Below, piece after piece: positions 14,526-22,635 of a stretch of DNA of 38,351 nt. Numbering within the stretch: the stretch's first letter is position 1; each line of letters opens with the position of its first letter. Under the pieces are notes generated by a model. The model had not been told where the DNA came from. It made no database searches and worked only from the letters and a program-made list of their open reading frames with translations. Origin of the DNA: an uncultured Acidobacteriaceae bacterium (lineage in GTDB: Bacteria; Acidobacteriota; Terriglobia; Terriglobales; Acidobacteriaceae); NCBI GenBank assembly GCA_903828675.1, contig CAIKND010000025.1, positions 1 through 38,351 on the forward strand. The letters run 5' to 3'. A program made the translations under genes and the position numbers.

Positions 14526-15561
14526 CGCCGGTCTCCAGTTTCAGCACCACTTTGCCTTCGGCTTCCAGGCGCCGGGCCAGGCTGAGTATCTCCTGTTGCG
14601 CCTGGGCCACCTCGCGCGAACGCACCGGGCCCAGCACCTCCATATCTTCCTTCAGCATCTCCACGGCCCGCGAGCTCATCGCCTTGAAGATCTGCGCCCG
14701 CAGCTCATCGTTGGCGCCACGCAATGCCAGCGCCAGCTGCCGCTTGTCCACTCCGGATACAATCTCGCGGATTGTTGCCGGCGGTACCGTAACCAGATCT
14801 TCGAAGGTAAACATCAGGTTGCGAATGCTCAGCGCCAGCTCCGGCTGCCCATCCTCGATGGTCTCCAGAATCTTCTTCGACTCTTCGGCATTCAGCCGGT
14901 TCAGGAGGTCGGCCACCGCCTTGAACCCGGAATAACTCTTGCGTGCGCTGTCACCCACGCTTTCAAGGCGGCGATGCAGGATATGTGCCACCTTTTGCGC
15001 CATCTCGGGCGAAAACTGGCGCATTTCCGCCAGCCGCTGAATCGACACGACCTTGTGCTCCTCACTCAGGTTATCCAGCACCAGGGACGCCCGGCGCGGG
15101 TCCAGGTGGGCCAGCACCAGCGCGATGGTCTGCGGGTGCTCGGTGTCCAGCAGCTTGCCAAGTTGTTGAGGGTCGGTGCGCTGCAGCTTGGCCAGATTGC
15201 CCTGGGCCGCTTCCTGGGAACGCCGTACCAGCATCAGCAGATCGTCCGCCCGCTCCTTGCCAAAGGTCTCGATCAGCAATCGGCTGGCGTAGTCCAGCCC
15301 CCCATGCACCATGAAATTCTGGGTTTCCAGCAGCTCCCAGAATTCTTCCAGGATCTCGGACGATACCTCGGGCGTGATTCCGCGCAGATCGGCCAGTTCC
15401 TCCGTGAGCCTCTGCACGTCCACCTCCGGCAGGGCGCGCAGAATCTCCTTGGCCGTTTCCTCGCCCACGGCCACCAGCAGAACAGCGGCCTTGCGCAGGC
15501 CGCTCAGGGTCCCAGATTGCCGTCTCTTCGCCGCCCCGTTTTCGTTGCCCAGCTCTGCCAA
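14509..15561 (-). CDS. fliG: Flagellar motor switch protein FliG
   Basis: 350 residues, typical length. The N-terminal domain (KAAVLLVAVGEETAKEILRAL) contacts FliF, the middle domain carries the EHPQTIALVLAHL signature, and the C-terminal armadillo domain has the charged torque helix region (SVDKRQLALALRGANDELRAQIFKAMSSRA). FliG links the MS ring to stator and C ring and transmits torque. Gene follows fliF after 23 bases. Confidence 0.96.
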   Translation of the reverse strand: MAELGNENGAAKRRQSGTLSGLRKAAVLLVAVGEETAKEILRALPEVDVQRLTEELADLRGITPEVSSEILEEFWELLETQNFMVHGGLDYASRLLIETFGKERADDLLMLVRRSQEAAQGNLAKLQRTDPQQLGKLLDTEHPQTIALVLAHLDPRRASLVLDNLSEEHKVVSIQRLAEMRQFSPEMAQKVAHILHRRLESVGDSARKSYSGFKAVADLLNRLNAEESKKILETIEDGQPELALSIRNLMFTFEDLVTVPPATIREIVSGVDKRQLALALRGANDELRAQIFKAMSSRAVEMLKEDMEVLGPVRSREVAQAQQEILSLARRLEAEGKVVLKLETGDEMLA

Positions 15562-15584
15562 GGTCCAGGTCCTTTCCCGCTCTG

Positions 15585-17234
15585 CTAGTCGGAGTGAATC
15601 CAGCTCTGCAACAACCGCGAGCTCTGCGTCGGCTCGCGCTTAAGATGCGATGTGACCTGCTCGAATATCTCCTGCGTCCGGGCCCGTTCCGGATCGACTT
15701 CAACAGGCTCAGGAGGCTTCAATGCGGTTGTCGCTGCCGTCCCCGCTCCCTGGGGCAACTCCCTGCCTGCTCCCTTGCCTTTCGCCTTGGTCGCGACAGA
15801 CCCGGCGCCGCGAAGGGCTGGGCGCACGCCGAAAGCCAGCAACACCATCAGGCCGGCCAGCAGCGCCGCATACTTGACCAGCACCGGTGAACCCTCCGCC
15901 GTTTTCAGCCACTGCTGAAGCATCGGCGCCGGTACCTGGGTGCGATTGTCGTCAAAAGCTAGATCTTCCACCGTCAGCATGTCTCCGCGCGCGATGTCGA
16001 AGCCCACGGCCGCTTGGGCCAGCGCGGTCAGATTGCGCACTTCGTCTATTGAGCGCGGCTGCCAGACAGCCGCCTTGCCTGTGCCTGCAGGCTGAGCCAG
16101 CCTGTCATTCACCACAATGGCCGCGGTCAGCCGCCGCACCCGGCCCGGACCCTCGACAACGTGCCGCTCGGTCTTGGAAGCGCCATAGGTCCCCGACTCC
16201 GTCTTGGCGGCCTGCGGCGGCGTGGTCTGCTGCGGATAAACCGGCAAGGCTTGGGAATTGGGCGTGTTCGAAGCGGTGCCGGGAACTCCGGCGGCGATCG
16301 CCTGCGGCCCGGATGTCTGCTCGGAGCGCTGCATCGAAAGCGTCACGGTCTTGTCCGGGTCGTAGCTTTCCTGGGTTACATCGCTGGCCGCCTGATCGTA
16401 GTCCAGCGTCACCGAAGCCCGCACATTCCCGGCGCCGGTCACCGGTTCCAGCGTCGATATGAGCTTCTCCTCCAGACTCTGTTCCGCGGTCAGCCGCATC
16501 GCTTCGGCGGTCTTCGGTCCCAGCGGCAAATGACCGGCCGCATCCACAAGCACCACATGATCGGGCGTCAGCCCATCCACGGCAGAAGCCACCAGGTTGC
16601 GGATTGCCTCGGGCTCGCCATCGCCGAGGGAGCGATGGCGCAGTTTCAACACCACTGAGGCCTTGGCAGGGCGTTCCTGTTCGCGAAACAGCGAGTCGTG
16701 GGGCAGCACCAGGTGAACACGCGCCGACTCGATATCGGTCAATGTGCCCACCGTGTGTTCGAGCTCGCCCTCGAGCGCTCGCTGGTAGTTCACCTGCTCG
16801 TCGAACTCCGAGCCTACCCAGTTCGGCTTGTCAAAGATCTCAAATCCGAGACGGCCGCTCTTGACGCTCCCCTTGGCCGCCGTCGCCAGCCTTGCCTTGT
16901 CCAGTTGAGTCGCGGGAACCCTTATGCCCGCCCCATCCGCGGTCGGCTCGAAGGGAATCTGAGCCTGGGCGAGAATCTGGCCGGTCTGGCGCGCATCTTC
17001 CGGGTCCAGGTCAACATAGAGCGTGCGCCAGTCCGTGCGCAGGGAGTACCAAAGCAATCCGCCCGCCATGCCGGCAAGCAGCAGAGCGGCCGTTACCGCC
17101 CAGCCGCGCTGTGCCGGAGCCATCGAAGCCCAGAGCACGCGGCTTCTGCCCCAGAGCCCGGCCAAGCGGTCAGCCAATTGCGGTTGTCCGAGCGTCGCCG
17201 CCGTACCCTTTTCCAATTGTGTACCGGTGGCCAT
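15585..17234 (-). CDS. fliF: Flagellar MS-ring protein FliF
   Basis: 549 residues, normal size. A first membrane helix (WAVTAALLLAGMAGGLLWY, about 45-63) is followed by the periplasmic ring-building domains (RTLYVDLDPEDARQTGQIL, then SARVHLVLPHDSLF and ASVVLKLR), a Ser/Pro/Gln-rich variable loop, a second membrane helix (YAALLAGLMVLLAFGV) and a cytoplasmic tail that binds FliG. FliF forms the MS ring that is the base for flagellar assembly. It follows fliE after a gap of 108 bases with no promoter motif that I can defend. Confidence 0.95.
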   Translation of the reverse strand: MATGTQLEKGTAATLGQPQLADRLAGLWGRSRVLWASMAPAQRGWAVTAALLLAGMAGGLLWYSLRTDWRTLYVDLDPEDARQTGQILAQAQIPFEPTADGAGIRVPATQLDKARLATAAKGSVKSGRLGFEIFDKPNWVGSEFDEQVNYQRALEGELEHTVGTLTDIESARVHLVLPHDSLFREQERPAKASVVLKLRHRSLGDGEPEAIRNLVASAVDGLTPDHVVLVDAAGHLPLGPKTAEAMRLTAEQSLEEKLISTLEPVTGAGNVRASVTLDYDQAASDVTQESYDPDKTVTLSMQRSEQTSGPQAIAAGVPGTASNTPNSQALPVYPQQTTPPQAAKTESGTYGASKTERHVVEGPGRVRRLTAAIVVNDRLAQPAGTGKAAVWQPRSIDEVRNLTALAQAAVGFDIARGDMLTVEDLAFDDNRTQVPAPMLQQWLKTAEGSPVLVKYAALLAGLMVLLAFGVRPALRGAGSVATKAKGKGAGRELPQGAGTAATTALKPPEPVEVDPERARTQEIFEQVTSHLKREPTQSSRLLQSWIHSD

Positions 17235-17342
17235 GGTCCCCGCGTTTCGCTGAATTCCCGTGTATTCCAGGTTGATATTGCTGTTGTTGGAGTGTTGCGG
17301 TCTGCAACTCTCGCCGACTCAACTTTCGCCAGGCAGCGGCTG

Positions 17343-17672
17343 CTAGAACTGCATGCCAATCACCTGCTGATAGGCTTGGACCGCCTTGTTGCGCACGGCC
17401 AGCGCCAGCTCAAAGCCCATGCTCGCTTTTTCTGTGGCGATCATCGCCTGGTGCACATCCACGCCGGAGCCGGACATGAGCCCCGCCACCGCCGTGTGCG
17501 CCTGCTCTTCCAACTGGTTCACTTGGCCTACGGCATCCGTCATGAGATCGGCAAATGGCGTAGGCGCAGCAGCCTGTCCACTTCCTGGTGACAGTAGTTG
17601 CGTGGCGCCGTTGCCGGCCAGGTTCGACAATGCCGTGGATGCGGCGGAGATAGAACTAATCGCAGATTGCAT
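17343..17672 (-). CDS. fliE: Flagellar MS-ring/rod junction protein FliE
   Basis: 109 residues. The C-terminal half VHQAMIATEKASMGFELALAVRNKAVQAYQQVIGMQF is the FliE domain (MIATEKAS...RNK...YQEIM-type). FliE links the MS ring to the proximal rod and is the first rod-zone protein exported. GGAGG four bases before the ATG supports the start. Order flgB-flgC-fliE-fliF is the widespread arrangement. Confidence 0.94.
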   Translation of the reverse strand: MQSAISSISAASTALSNLAGNGATQLLSPGSGQAAAPTPFADLMTDAVGQVNQLEEQAHTAVAGLMSGSGVDVHQAMIATEKASMGFELALAVRNKAVQAYQQVIGMQF

Positions 17673-17739
17673 CGGTCCTCCATCTTGGCTCTTTTGCTTG
17701 CTGTGCGCTCATCGCCTGGCCACCTCGCCCCTTGCCCAC

Positions 17740-18237
17740 TTACGACTTGGCAATCTCCAGGGCAGCGGCGATCATGCCTTTCTCGGCCTGCACAGCGGAA
17801 CCATTCAGGCCATATGCACGTGTCGCCCCCATCAGGTCCACCATCTCTGTGAGCGGATTAATGTCCGGATACGATACATATCCATCCGGTCCAGCGTCCG
17901 GATGCCCCGGATCGTAGCGCTTGAGCGGTGCCGACATGTCTTCGACCACCTGCGCGATATGCACGCCCGGCGCCGCAGCCCCAGACGAATTCAGCAACGG
18001 CAATGCGACTTGAGACAGAGAACGGGATCCCGAGCCACCCGATGCCGCACTCATGGAATCGAGAAATCCGGAGTCGCCCTGGTTCGCGGCAAAGACAACG
18101 TGCTGTCTGCGATAAGGGCCACCCGTGGCGGTACGCGTGGTCTCGGCATTGGCCATGTTGGCCGCCACCACTTCTGCCCGCATCCGCTCGGCCTGCATGG
18201 CTCCGCCCGATGTCTCCATCAACCCAAACATGTTCAT
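17740..18237 (-). CDS. flgC: Flagellar basal-body rod protein FlgC
   Basis: 165 residues, slightly longer than usual (about 135-150) because of a Ser/Gly-rich insert. The N-terminus has the rod motif AEVVAANMANAETTRT (the usual ANNLANxNT pattern, here variant), and the C-terminus PDINPLTEMVDLMGATRAYGLNGSAVQAEKGMI is characteristic of FlgC. It forms part of the proximal rod. GGAGGAGG upstream supports the ATG at 18237; an ATG two codons later is equally possible. Confidence 0.93.
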   Translation of the reverse strand: MNMFGLMETSGGAMQAERMRAEVVAANMANAETTRTATGGPYRRQHVVFAANQGDSGFLDSMSAASGGSGSRSLSQVALPLLNSSGAAAPGVHIAQVVEDMSAPLKRYDPGHPDAGPDGYVSYPDINPLTEMVDLMGATRAYGLNGSAVQAEKGMIAAALEIAKS

Positions 18238-18266
18238 CCTGCCTCCTCCAGCCCTTCACCGCGCGC

Positions 18267-18632
18267 TTACTTGTCGGCGTGAATGGCGTCCATTACCCGC
18301 TGATACTCCTGGCGAAGCAGCGCTACGCCGGTCTTGAACTTCAGTTGCGCTTCGGCCAGGTTCAGGCTCTCCCGATCCATGGAAACATCGTTTCCGTCAG
18401 GGCGCGAGATCAGCCCGTCAACGGTCTTGATGCGTACCGGCCGAGGCGCGCGGCCCTGGTCTTCGCCGCTCATCGCCTCCCGCATCTCGGCTTCAAAGTC
18501 CATCCCCACGGCGCGATAACCCGGCGTGTCGATGTTTGCCATGTTGGCTGCGGTCAGTTTTGTGGCGCTGGCGGCCAGGTCCAGATAACGGGCAATCTGG
18601 TCGCTCATCCGCGTCTCGATCTCCATGCCCAT
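18267..18632 (-). CDS. flgB: Flagellar basal-body rod protein FlgB
   Basis: 121 residues. SATKLTAANMANIDTPGYRAVGMDFE is the rod-protein N-terminal motif with the FlgB-specific context, and the C-terminus (LNLAEAQLKFKTGVALLRQEYQRVMDAI) is the FlgB pattern of a C-terminal helix. Proximal rod component. The ATG has GGGGAG six bases upstream. It lies 22 bases after the sigma-54 activator gene. Confidence 0.94.
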   Translation of the reverse strand: MGMEIETRMSDQIARYLDLAASATKLTAANMANIDTPGYRAVGMDFEAEMREAMSGEDQGRAPRPVRIKTVDGLISRPDGNDVSMDRESLNLAEAQLKFKTGVALLRQEYQRVMDAIHADK

Positions 18633-18654
18633 CGCAATCTCCCCGTGCGCCTAG

Positions 18655-20010
18655 CTAGTTCACCGTAATACCGAAGTCGATGTCCCATGCCGACAGCACA
18701 GGCTCGTCGCCGGCCAGAATGGCGGCCCGCTCCAGAACATGCTCAAGCTCGCGGACGTTGCCCGGCCAGTCATGCGCTGAGAGTTTGGCCAGGGCACTAT
18801 GATCCACACTTTTCACTGGCGCTTCCCGTCCCATCTGCCGCATGAAGTGATCCACCAGCAAAGGCAGGTCTTGCACGTGCTCCGACAGCGATGGGGTGCG
18901 GATGAGAAAGACTGCCAGCCGGTAATATAGGTCGGAGCGGAAACTGCCGGTCAAAGTATGCTGCGCCAGGGGACGATGGGTAGCGGCCACAATCCGGACA
19001 TCGACCTTAAGCGTCTCGTTGTCTCCCACGCGTTGCAGTTCTCCGCACTCTACAAACCTAAGAAGCTTGGACTGCAAGCTCAGCGGCATTTCGCCTATCT
19101 CGTCCAGAAACAGGGTGCCCCCGTCAGCCGATTCAATCCGGCCCATCCGGCTCTGCACCGCGCCGGTAAAGGCGCCCCGCGTGTGCCCGAACAGTTCCGC
19201 TTCCAGCAGCGCCTCGGGAATCGCCGCGCAGTTGATCGCCACAAATGGCTTGCGGCTTCGGGGCGACAGGCGGTGCAGAGCCTCGGCTACCAGTTCCTTA
19301 CCCGACCCGGTAGGGCCTTCAATCAGCACTGCGGTCAGGCGCGGAGCCACCAGGCGTATGCGGCGGCTCACTTCGAGCATGCATGCCGCGTTGCCGATCA
19401 GTTCCGGCAGTCGGTCGCTCGATACGGCGTCGGCCCGGCGTGCGGGCAGGCCCGCAATTGCGGTGCCGGTTTTTATGGGACTGGACAGTGCCTGGCCTGT
19501 GGTGGGCCCAGACTCCTGGGACGAAGCCCCCGCAGCAGACGGCGATGGAATTGGCCATGGAGAGACGTGCAATGGGTCGGCCACAGGAAGCTGCTTGTCC
19601 AGAGCCGGAGCCGTATTCCACACCGCGGTGTCGGTATCCTGGCAGCGGCGCAGTGCGTAAAGCAACTCCTGGCGATGGGGGCCCCGCGGACTCTCCTGCG
19701 CAGGGGATGCGCCTGCCGAGATCAGGTCCACTTGAGGAAATGTGCCCCGGAAATCCTTGAGAAACTCGTTCAGATCCAGATCGGGCAGCCAGGAATCGAC
19801 AATGATGGCTTCCGGAGCCGCCATTTCGGCTTCCGCCCAGGCCTGCGCACCACCCTCGGCCTCGCGCACCTGCCAGCGCAGCCCGGTCAGAATCTGCGCG
19901 AGCCGCTGGCGGAAGCTGCGATCCGCGCTGGCCACGAGTGCCGTGCGCGGCCGGCTGCGCATGTTGGATGAAAGTGCGGGGACTGGAACCGGAACCGGAA
20001 TAGTCTGCAT
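18655..20010 (-). CDS. Sigma-54-dependent activator lacking a DNA-binding domain (FlgR/FleQ-like)
   Basis: 451 residues. Residues about 22-105 form a degenerate receiver-like domain that keeps an Asp in IIVDSWLP (D72) but only one acidic residue in the usual N-terminal acidic pair (ALVASADRSF). A Pro/Ser-rich linker follows. The AAA+ domain is complete: Walker A GPTGSGKE (232-239), GAFTGA (279-284), Walker B GTLFLDE (298-304) and the HDWPGNVRELEHVLERA block. The protein ends at 451 without the usual Fis-type helix-turn-helix. It should drive open-complex formation by sigma-54 polymerase, possibly from solution, as described for the HTH-less FlgR of Helicobacter pylori. It heads the flagellar gene chain. 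Confidence 0.9.
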   Translation of the reverse strand: MQTIPVPVPVPALSSNMRSRPRTALVASADRSFRQRLAQILTGLRWQVREAEGGAQAWAEAEMAAPEAIIVDSWLPDLDLNEFLKDFRGTFPQVDLISAGASPAQESPRGPHRQELLYALRRCQDTDTAVWNTAPALDKQLPVADPLHVSPWPIPSPSAAGASSQESGPTTGQALSSPIKTGTAIAGLPARRADAVSSDRLPELIGNAACMLEVSRRIRLVAPRLTAVLIEGPTGSGKELVAEALHRLSPRSRKPFVAINCAAIPEALLEAELFGHTRGAFTGAVQSRMGRIESADGGTLFLDEIGEMPLSLQSKLLRFVECGELQRVGDNETLKVDVRIVAATHRPLAQHTLTGSFRSDLYYRLAVFLIRTPSLSEHVQDLPLLVDHFMRQMGREAPVKSVDHSALAKLSAHDWPGNVRELEHVLERAAILAGDEPVLSAWDIDFGITVN

Positions 20011-20052
20011 GGGTGTTCTCCTGAGGATCGAACGGCTGATTGTCGGTAATGT

Positions 20053-20805
20053 CTAGTGAACTTCAAGAACAGAGGCGGTTGCCGGAATCCTCGGCGGCGG
20101 CAGCGGGATCGCTGGTTGCATCACAATCGCCAGTTCCCCATCAGAAGGCACCAGGTAACCCCGCCCACGCACCGTGCGGATCAACTCCCCCGGTGGCGGA
20201 TCGTTCAGTTTGCGACGCAGGTAATTCACGTACACGTCCACGATGTTCGTGGTCTGCGGCTGCTCCATGTTCCACACCGAATCCAGCAACTCCACGCGCG
20301 AGACGCATTGGCCGCGATTCAGCATCAGGTGTTCGAGCAGTGCGAATTCCTTGTTGGTCAGCACAATCGAATGGCCGCCGCGCCGCGCCGTGTGGTCAAG
20401 CCGGTCCAGTTCCAGATCTCCAGCCCGCAACTGAAGCCGTGCCTCGCGCTTGCGTCTCAATAGCGCCCGGCAGCGCGCCCGCAATTCATGCAGGCTGAAG
20501 GGCTTGACCATCAGATCGTCGGCGCCGCGGTCCAGACAGCGAATCCGCGTGTCCAATTCCTGCCGCGCGGTGAGCACCAGCACCGGCAGGTCCGTGTTCA
20601 TCGCACGAACCTCCTCAAGCACCTGCTCGCCGTCTTTCACCGGCATATTCAAATCAAGAATGGTCAGGTCGGGCACATCCTGCCGAAAGGCCTCCACGGC
20701 CGCCCCGCCGTCTGAGACCAGGCGAACACGATGCCCATCCGCCTCCAGGCCTCTGCATAAGAACAATCCCAGCGCATTGTCGTCTTCGGCTACTAACAAC
20801 CTCAT
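20053..20805 (-). CDS. OmpR/PhoB-type response regulator
   Basis: 250 residues from the ATG at 20805, which has AAAGG five bases upstream; an extension to 20838 is unlikely. The receiver begins MRLLVAEDDNALGLF with the acidic pocket, has the phospho-acceptor in LTILDLNMP, the Thr in VLTARQ and the Lys in MVKPFSL. The C-terminal winged helix (ALLEHLMLNRGQCVSRVELLDSVW, then VYVNYLRRKL and IRTVRGRGYLV) binds DNA. No histidine kinase is in the window, so it is an orphan here. It lies 42 bases upstream of the sigma-54 activator gene in the same direction and may be co-transcribed. A Pro-rich C-terminal extension of about 25 residues is unusual. Confidence 0.92.
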   Translation of the reverse strand: MRLLVAEDDNALGLFLCRGLEADGHRVRLVSDGGAAVEAFRQDVPDLTILDLNMPVKDGEQVLEEVRAMNTDLPVLVLTARQELDTRIRCLDRGADDLMVKPFSLHELRARCRALLRRKREARLQLRAGDLELDRLDHTARRGGHSIVLTNKEFALLEHLMLNRGQCVSRVELLDSVWNMEQPQTTNIVDVYVNYLRRKLNDPPPGELIRTVRGRGYLVPSDGELAIVMQPAIPLPPPRIPATASVLEVH

Positions 20806-21154
20806 GACAGCCTTTCCGTATCTTGACAGCGCCCTCAACTCGCGGCGACTGCCGGTTCCTGGTCCCGATGGGCGGCTTAGTGCGAGCTAAGTATTTGCCC
20901 TCCTCAACCTTGAGGCGCGCGGGAAGGAAACTCAAGATTTGAAAAGAGAAAGAAGATAAGGGAGTTCCTGCGCGGAACCAGGTTTGAGGGCAAGTCCTTT
21001 ATTGGAGAGTGAACGCTGGCTTGTGATGGCGGATACAGCAAGAGATTCGCCTGGAGGTCATTACGATCCTAGGCGTCGTCATTTGTGGATAATCTATCTG
21101 GAGTTACGCCCTTTTACACTCACTCCATCCAGCACTCACTTGGTGCAAGTCGGC
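20806..21154. other. Non-coding stretch upstream of the response regulator
   Basis: 349 bases without a convincing gene, between the 3' end of a diguanylate cyclase gene and the response regulator, both on the minus strand. It must hold the promoter for the regulator and probably for cluster I. A weak GG-N10-GC sigma-54-like match (21037-21052) is present but not better than chance. A purine-rich run lies at 20936-20965. Confidence 0.5.
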
Positions 21155-22231
21155 TCACCGGCCAGAACTGGCCCCGGCAGCGCGGCAAGCCGCCTTGTTC
21201 TCGTACATCGCCGCATCGGCTCGGGAAAGAATATCCTTCATTGACTCGTCCGGCATATGCTCAGCCAAGCCTATCGACGCATTCACCTTCAACTTCTCCG
21301 GCCCGGATTTGCCGCGAACCGTGTAGTTTCCACAAATCCACTTCCTCAACCGATCCATCTGAGCGCTGGCCTCCGCAAGACCGCAATCGAGCAGAATGAT
21401 GAACTCGTCGCCGCCCCAGCGCCCAATCACGTCCGTTGAGCGGCAAGCCGAGACTAACTCGGTTGCGAACAGCTTCAACAACTCGTCCCCCGTCAGGTGT
21501 CCGTGCTCGTCGTTTACCTTCTTGAACGCGTCGATGTCGATAATCGCCACACAAAGCTGCCTTCCGGCGATAATCTGGCGCTCAATCAGGCTCTCCGCGA
21601 ACAGGCGGCTGCGAAGTCCGGTCAGCGCATCGCGCGATGCCACTTCTTCGGCTTCTTCCAGCTTGGCCTGGTAGGTCGACACTTGCTCCCGAAGCCTGTC
21701 GATGGCAGCCTTGCCTTCTGAAGTCATTTTCTCGATCGATGTCTTCAACTCTGCCGCGCTGCTCTCGATCGATGCTCGAATCTCGGTCAGGTCGTCCAGG
21801 CTCACAATAGCCGTCAGCCTGGCCGTCACTTCGTTGATCTGTCCCGCGCAACGCTGGTCTCTTTGACCGACCCCCTCGGCCGTGCGAGCCATCACAATCA
21901 GCAATTCTCTAACCTCGTTGCTCTTCAGCCGGTAATGCCTGGCCGTGCGCCGCCCCCACTCCTCTAAACTCCCCTTCACATCCCCGTCCATAGTTGCCAG
22001 AGACTCGCGGCTCATCTCCCTTGAAAGGTTTGAGCTTAGTTCGTCGAAGCGCTGCTTGAGCCCGACTCCCAGGCCGGGACAGGCGTCCACGCTGCAACTG
22101 CCCATCCCCAGCAGCGCGGAGCCGTAGGCTGCCATGGTCGCTGAGAGCATATCCTTCTCTCCCGTGATGCCGAGAGCCTTTGAACCGGCGGATGCGGAGT
22201 CCAGGTATTTCTTCAGAGAGATCATTTGCAT
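21155..22231 (-). CDS. Soluble diguanylate cyclase (GGDEF)
   Basis: 358 residues, no membrane segment. The N-terminal 145 residues are helical and unrecognised. Residues about 150-200 form a coiled coil (SAAELKTSIEKMTSEGKAAIDRLREQV) and lead into a GGDEF domain with DALTGLRSR, the metal-binding VAIIDIDAFKKVND, and an intact GGDEF at 273-277. RSTD (264-267) stands exactly five residues before it, the product-inhibition site. It should make c-di-GMP from two GTP with feedback control. The start has GGAG six bases upstream. The N-terminal part probably receives a signal or mediates dimer formation. Confidence 0.92.
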   Translation of the reverse strand: MQMISLKKYLDSASAGSKALGITGEKDMLSATMAAYGSALLGMGSCSVDACPGLGVGLKQRFDELSSNLSREMSRESLATMDGDVKGSLEEWGRRTARHYRLKSNEVRELLIVMARTAEGVGQRDQRCAGQINEVTARLTAIVSLDDLTEIRASIESSAAELKTSIEKMTSEGKAAIDRLREQVSTYQAKLEEAEEVASRDALTGLRSRLFAESLIERQIIAGRQLCVAIIDIDAFKKVNDEHGHLTGDELLKLFATELVSACRSTDVIGRWGGDEFIILLDCGLAEASAQMDRLRKWICGNYTVRGKSGPEKLKVNASIGLAEHMPDESMKDILSRADAAMYENKAACRAAGASSGR

Positions 22232-22635
22232 TCAAATCTCCGCCGTCCGCATAGAATGCGCACAGACAAGTTCCTTCTCTCTATCGGCAGAACCCCGCTG
22301 CTCCTTTAATCGCTCTCTCCCGCCGCCCTGACATGACCATGCAAGCCCCCACCTTGGCTCACGGGGCTGAAAGCGCCGATGATAATTGGGCCTGGTTACC
22401 AAAGTGCACCCCAAACGTTCTCTAAAGTACTACGAAATGGTTATGTCTTTCTCATGAAAATCACCGATCCTATTCTTGGAAGCTATTTCACAGCCTTGTT
22501 TTGAGGGTGCCTGGCGGCCGTCATGCCGCTGTTGAAACATGGAGACCAATGGCTATGAATCCTGTCGGGGATGCTCGATACCTCTAGCATCCGGCTATAA
22601 ATTGGCTTCTGAGCGGTCATTCGAGAACGGGGTGT
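22232..22635. other. Divergent intergenic region between two diguanylate cyclase genes
   Basis: 404 bases. It must contain promoters in both directions. I see no known riboswitch core, and only weak matches to sigma-54 or sigma-28 sites. The clearest structure is a hairpin at 22569-22592, before the right-hand gene. Confidence 0.5.
22569..22592 (+). repeat. Inverted repeat GGATGCT-N10-AGCATCC upstream of a GGDEF gene
   Basis: Perfect 7-bp arms with a 10-base centre, 44 bases before the start codon at 22636. There is no T-run after it, so it is not a terminator. It could be an operator or an mRNA leader hairpin. Confidence 0.4.

Noticed and set aside
14975..14990. Sigma-54-like site TGGCACATATCCTGCA on the minus strand inside fliG
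   Set aside because: Nearly as good as the fliK site, but it encodes the conserved FliG residues KVAHILHR, so the match is explained by protein sequence. An intragenic promoter for fliH cannot be excluded.
20056..20463. Plus-strand frames opposite the response regulator and sigma-54 activator
   Set aside because: Shadows of strongly supported minus-strand genes with clear domains.
21037..21052. Sigma-54-like site AGGCGAATCTCTTGCT upstream of the response regulator
   Set aside because: Only GGC and TTGCT match; several such sites are expected by chance in a window of this size.
22512..22527. Sigma-54-like site TGGCGGCCGTCATGCC before the membrane GGDEF gene
   Set aside because: Only TGGC and TGC match; chance level.
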